Assembly: GCF_014641855.1 (NCBI RefSeq)
Contig: NZ_BMII01000002.1
Coordinates: forward strand, 1 to 64,000
DNA: 64,000 nucleotides
From: Shewanella inventionis
GTDB lineage: Bacteria; Pseudomonadota; Gammaproteobacteria; Enterobacterales; Shewanellaceae
Direction of reading: 5' to 3'
Part shown: positions 63,176-64,000 of the stretch, in pieces
Layout: each line of letters begins with the position of its first letter
Numbering within the stretch: position 1 is the stretch's first letter
Notes under the pieces: model-generated
What the model saw: only the letters and a program-made list of their open reading frames with translations
The model's database searches: none
Told to the model about the DNA's origin: nothing
Position numbers and translations under genes: made by a program

Positions 63176-64000
63176 ATCTAATCGTTTATTAAAGCGTTTT
63201 GCAGCCACCCCTAGCCCTATCAAGGTAAACCCAACGAGCCAGATAATATCGTCAATAAGGTCCATTAAGGTCGCGCCTTTCAACACGATTGCCCTGATGA
63301 CCCGCATAAAATGGGTGCCGGGTAATATTTCTGCTATCCACTGTGCTGCGGTTGGCATGGCTTCTAATGGGGTGATAAATCCAGACAGTAATATTGTGGG
63401 CAGTAGGATAAAAATGGTCATTTGCATGGCTTGAAGCTGAGTTTTGGCAATGGTTGAAATGATTAAACCTAGTGTGAGACTCGCGGTGATAAATAATAAT
63501 GTGCCGAGCAATAAATGGCAGATGGCACCGTTGATGGGCACTGCAAAAATAAGGTTACCTAGCCCTAAAATAATGGTCATTTGTACTAGGCCAATAACAA
63601 TATACGGTAGAATTTTACCTATCATCAGTTCAAGCGGTTTAATTGGGGTGGTGATCAGCAATTCTAAATTGCCGCGCTCTCTTTCACGCACAATGGCGGA
63701 TGATGTAAATAGCACCATGGTCATGGTCAGGATCACGGCAATCAATCCAGGTACAATATTGACCGCAGAGCGTTGTTCAGGATTATAAAACAGGCTGACT
63801 TCAAACCGAGATTGAGTGCTACTTATGCTGGGCATAATATCATTGAGTGACATGTTTTTGAGCTGTTTAATCGCACCGGCTATCATGGTGTCCGACCCAT
63901 CGACAATCCATTGACCAATGGGTTCATTGTTGGCCATTTTGGCCGTTAAGGTGGGGGGTAAAATTAACGCGGCTTTTATGTCACCGCGCCGAATGGCTGC
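63173..64000 (-). CDS. ABC-2 type transporter permease, partial
   Basis: The frame is open across the right edge, so only the C-terminal 275 residues are here. It has a large extracytoplasmic segment, then about five helices including VPGLIAVILTMTMVLFTSSAIVRERERGNLELLITTPI, the ABC-2 signature with the EREKGT-like RERERGNLE motif, and LLSGFITPLEAMP. It resembles YhhJ/YbhR-type permeases that pair with an ABC ATPase and an HlyD-like subunit. An internal ATG at 63937 is not the true start. Confidence 0.88.
   Translation of the reverse strand, partial: AAIRRGDIKAALILPPTLTAKMANNEPIGQWIVDGSDTMIAGAIKQLKNMSLNDIMPSISSTQSRFEVSLFYNPEQRSAVNIVPGLIAVILTMTMVLFTSSAIVRERERGNLELLITTPIKPLELMIGKILPYIVIGLVQMTIILGLGNLIFAVPINGAICHLLLGTLLFITASLTLGLIISTIAKTQLQAMQMTIFILLPTILLSGFITPLEAMPTAAQWIAEILPGTHFMRVIRAIVLKGATLMDLIDDIIWLVGFTLIGLGVAAKRFNKRLD

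Noticed and set aside
63173..63937. Complete ABC permease starting at 63937
   Set aside because: The frame remains open to the right edge and the protein lacks the N-terminal helix of the family, so this ATG is internal.

Overview
The window looks like a chromosomal segment of a marine gammaproteobacterium, most likely Shewanella. The indicators are an octaheme tetrathionate reductase-type cytochrome c next to a DUF3373 outer-membrane protein, a divergent metJ / metB-metL pair with metF nearby, TAXI-type TRAP transport genes with a DUF1850 protein, DUF3087, DUF3012 and DUF3859 proteins, a Mn-dependent inorganic pyrophosphatase, and moderate A+T content. The genus is inferred from gene families and synteny; no database was searched. 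No rRNA, tRNA or CRISPR array was seen.

Layout. 1-13.7 kb holds housekeeping and stress genes: an MBL/beta-CASP RNA nuclease, a divergent HxlR regulator/SDR pair, DUF3087, an LLM oxidoreductase, a transglutaminase/TPR lipoprotein, Ohr with palindromic operators, a Tat-exported PhoD behind a Pho box, a methyltransferase, DUF3859-aroQ, arfB, a STAS-like protein, a DUF3012 lipoprotein and a CPA antiporter. 14-21.4 kb holds a probable phosphate-responsive pair, a lipoprotein with two tandem beta-rich halves and a TonB-dependent receptor. 21.6-26.7 kb holds a PTP-like phosphatase and an unrecognised three-gene envelope operon: a ClpP/COG3904-like lipoprotein, a four-helix membrane protein with a coiled coil and a Val/Glu/Pro repeat tail, and a one-helix protein with the same repeat type. 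A small lipoprotein lies upstream.

26.7-32.9 kb is a repeat-rich accessory region. It holds a dCMP deaminase with a duplicated 3' end, a LysR/cupin pair, and an island bounded by about 283-bp near-identical direct repeats. The island carries a HigBA-type and a ParE/Phd-type toxin-antitoxin pair, a frameshifted DUF4440 gene and attC-like structures, so it may be an integron cassette array without an integrase. 33-39.6 kb has a B12-type radical SAM protein, a HipAB module with three operators spaced exactly 41 bp, mtgA, a DsbA/FrnE-like protein and a GDPD lipoprotein. 40-43.5 kb is the TAXI TRAP operon. 43.6-48.3 kb has ppaC, a YhcH-type protein, a patatin, a LON-domain protein and an RluA-type pseudouridine synthase. 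48.3-52 kb is the otr operon, whose small cytochrome c gene has an in-frame stop. A TauE-type permease follows. 53.3-60 kb is the methionine cluster with met boxes before metJ/metB and metF, interspersed with a DEDDy exonuclease and a VOC protein. 60-64 kb has a CWC-type protein, an SRPBCC protein, an AGCS symporter, an RcsF-like lipoprotein and an ABC-2 permease running off the right edge.

Most genes are single units separated by good intrinsic terminators. The clear multi-gene units are metB-metL, TRAP-DUF1850, cytochrome-DUF3373-otr, hipA-hipB, the toxin-antitoxin pairs and the ClpP-like envelope operon. Several MITE-like elements were found by their inverted repeats (6199-6390, 52173-52460), together with short dispersed repeats.
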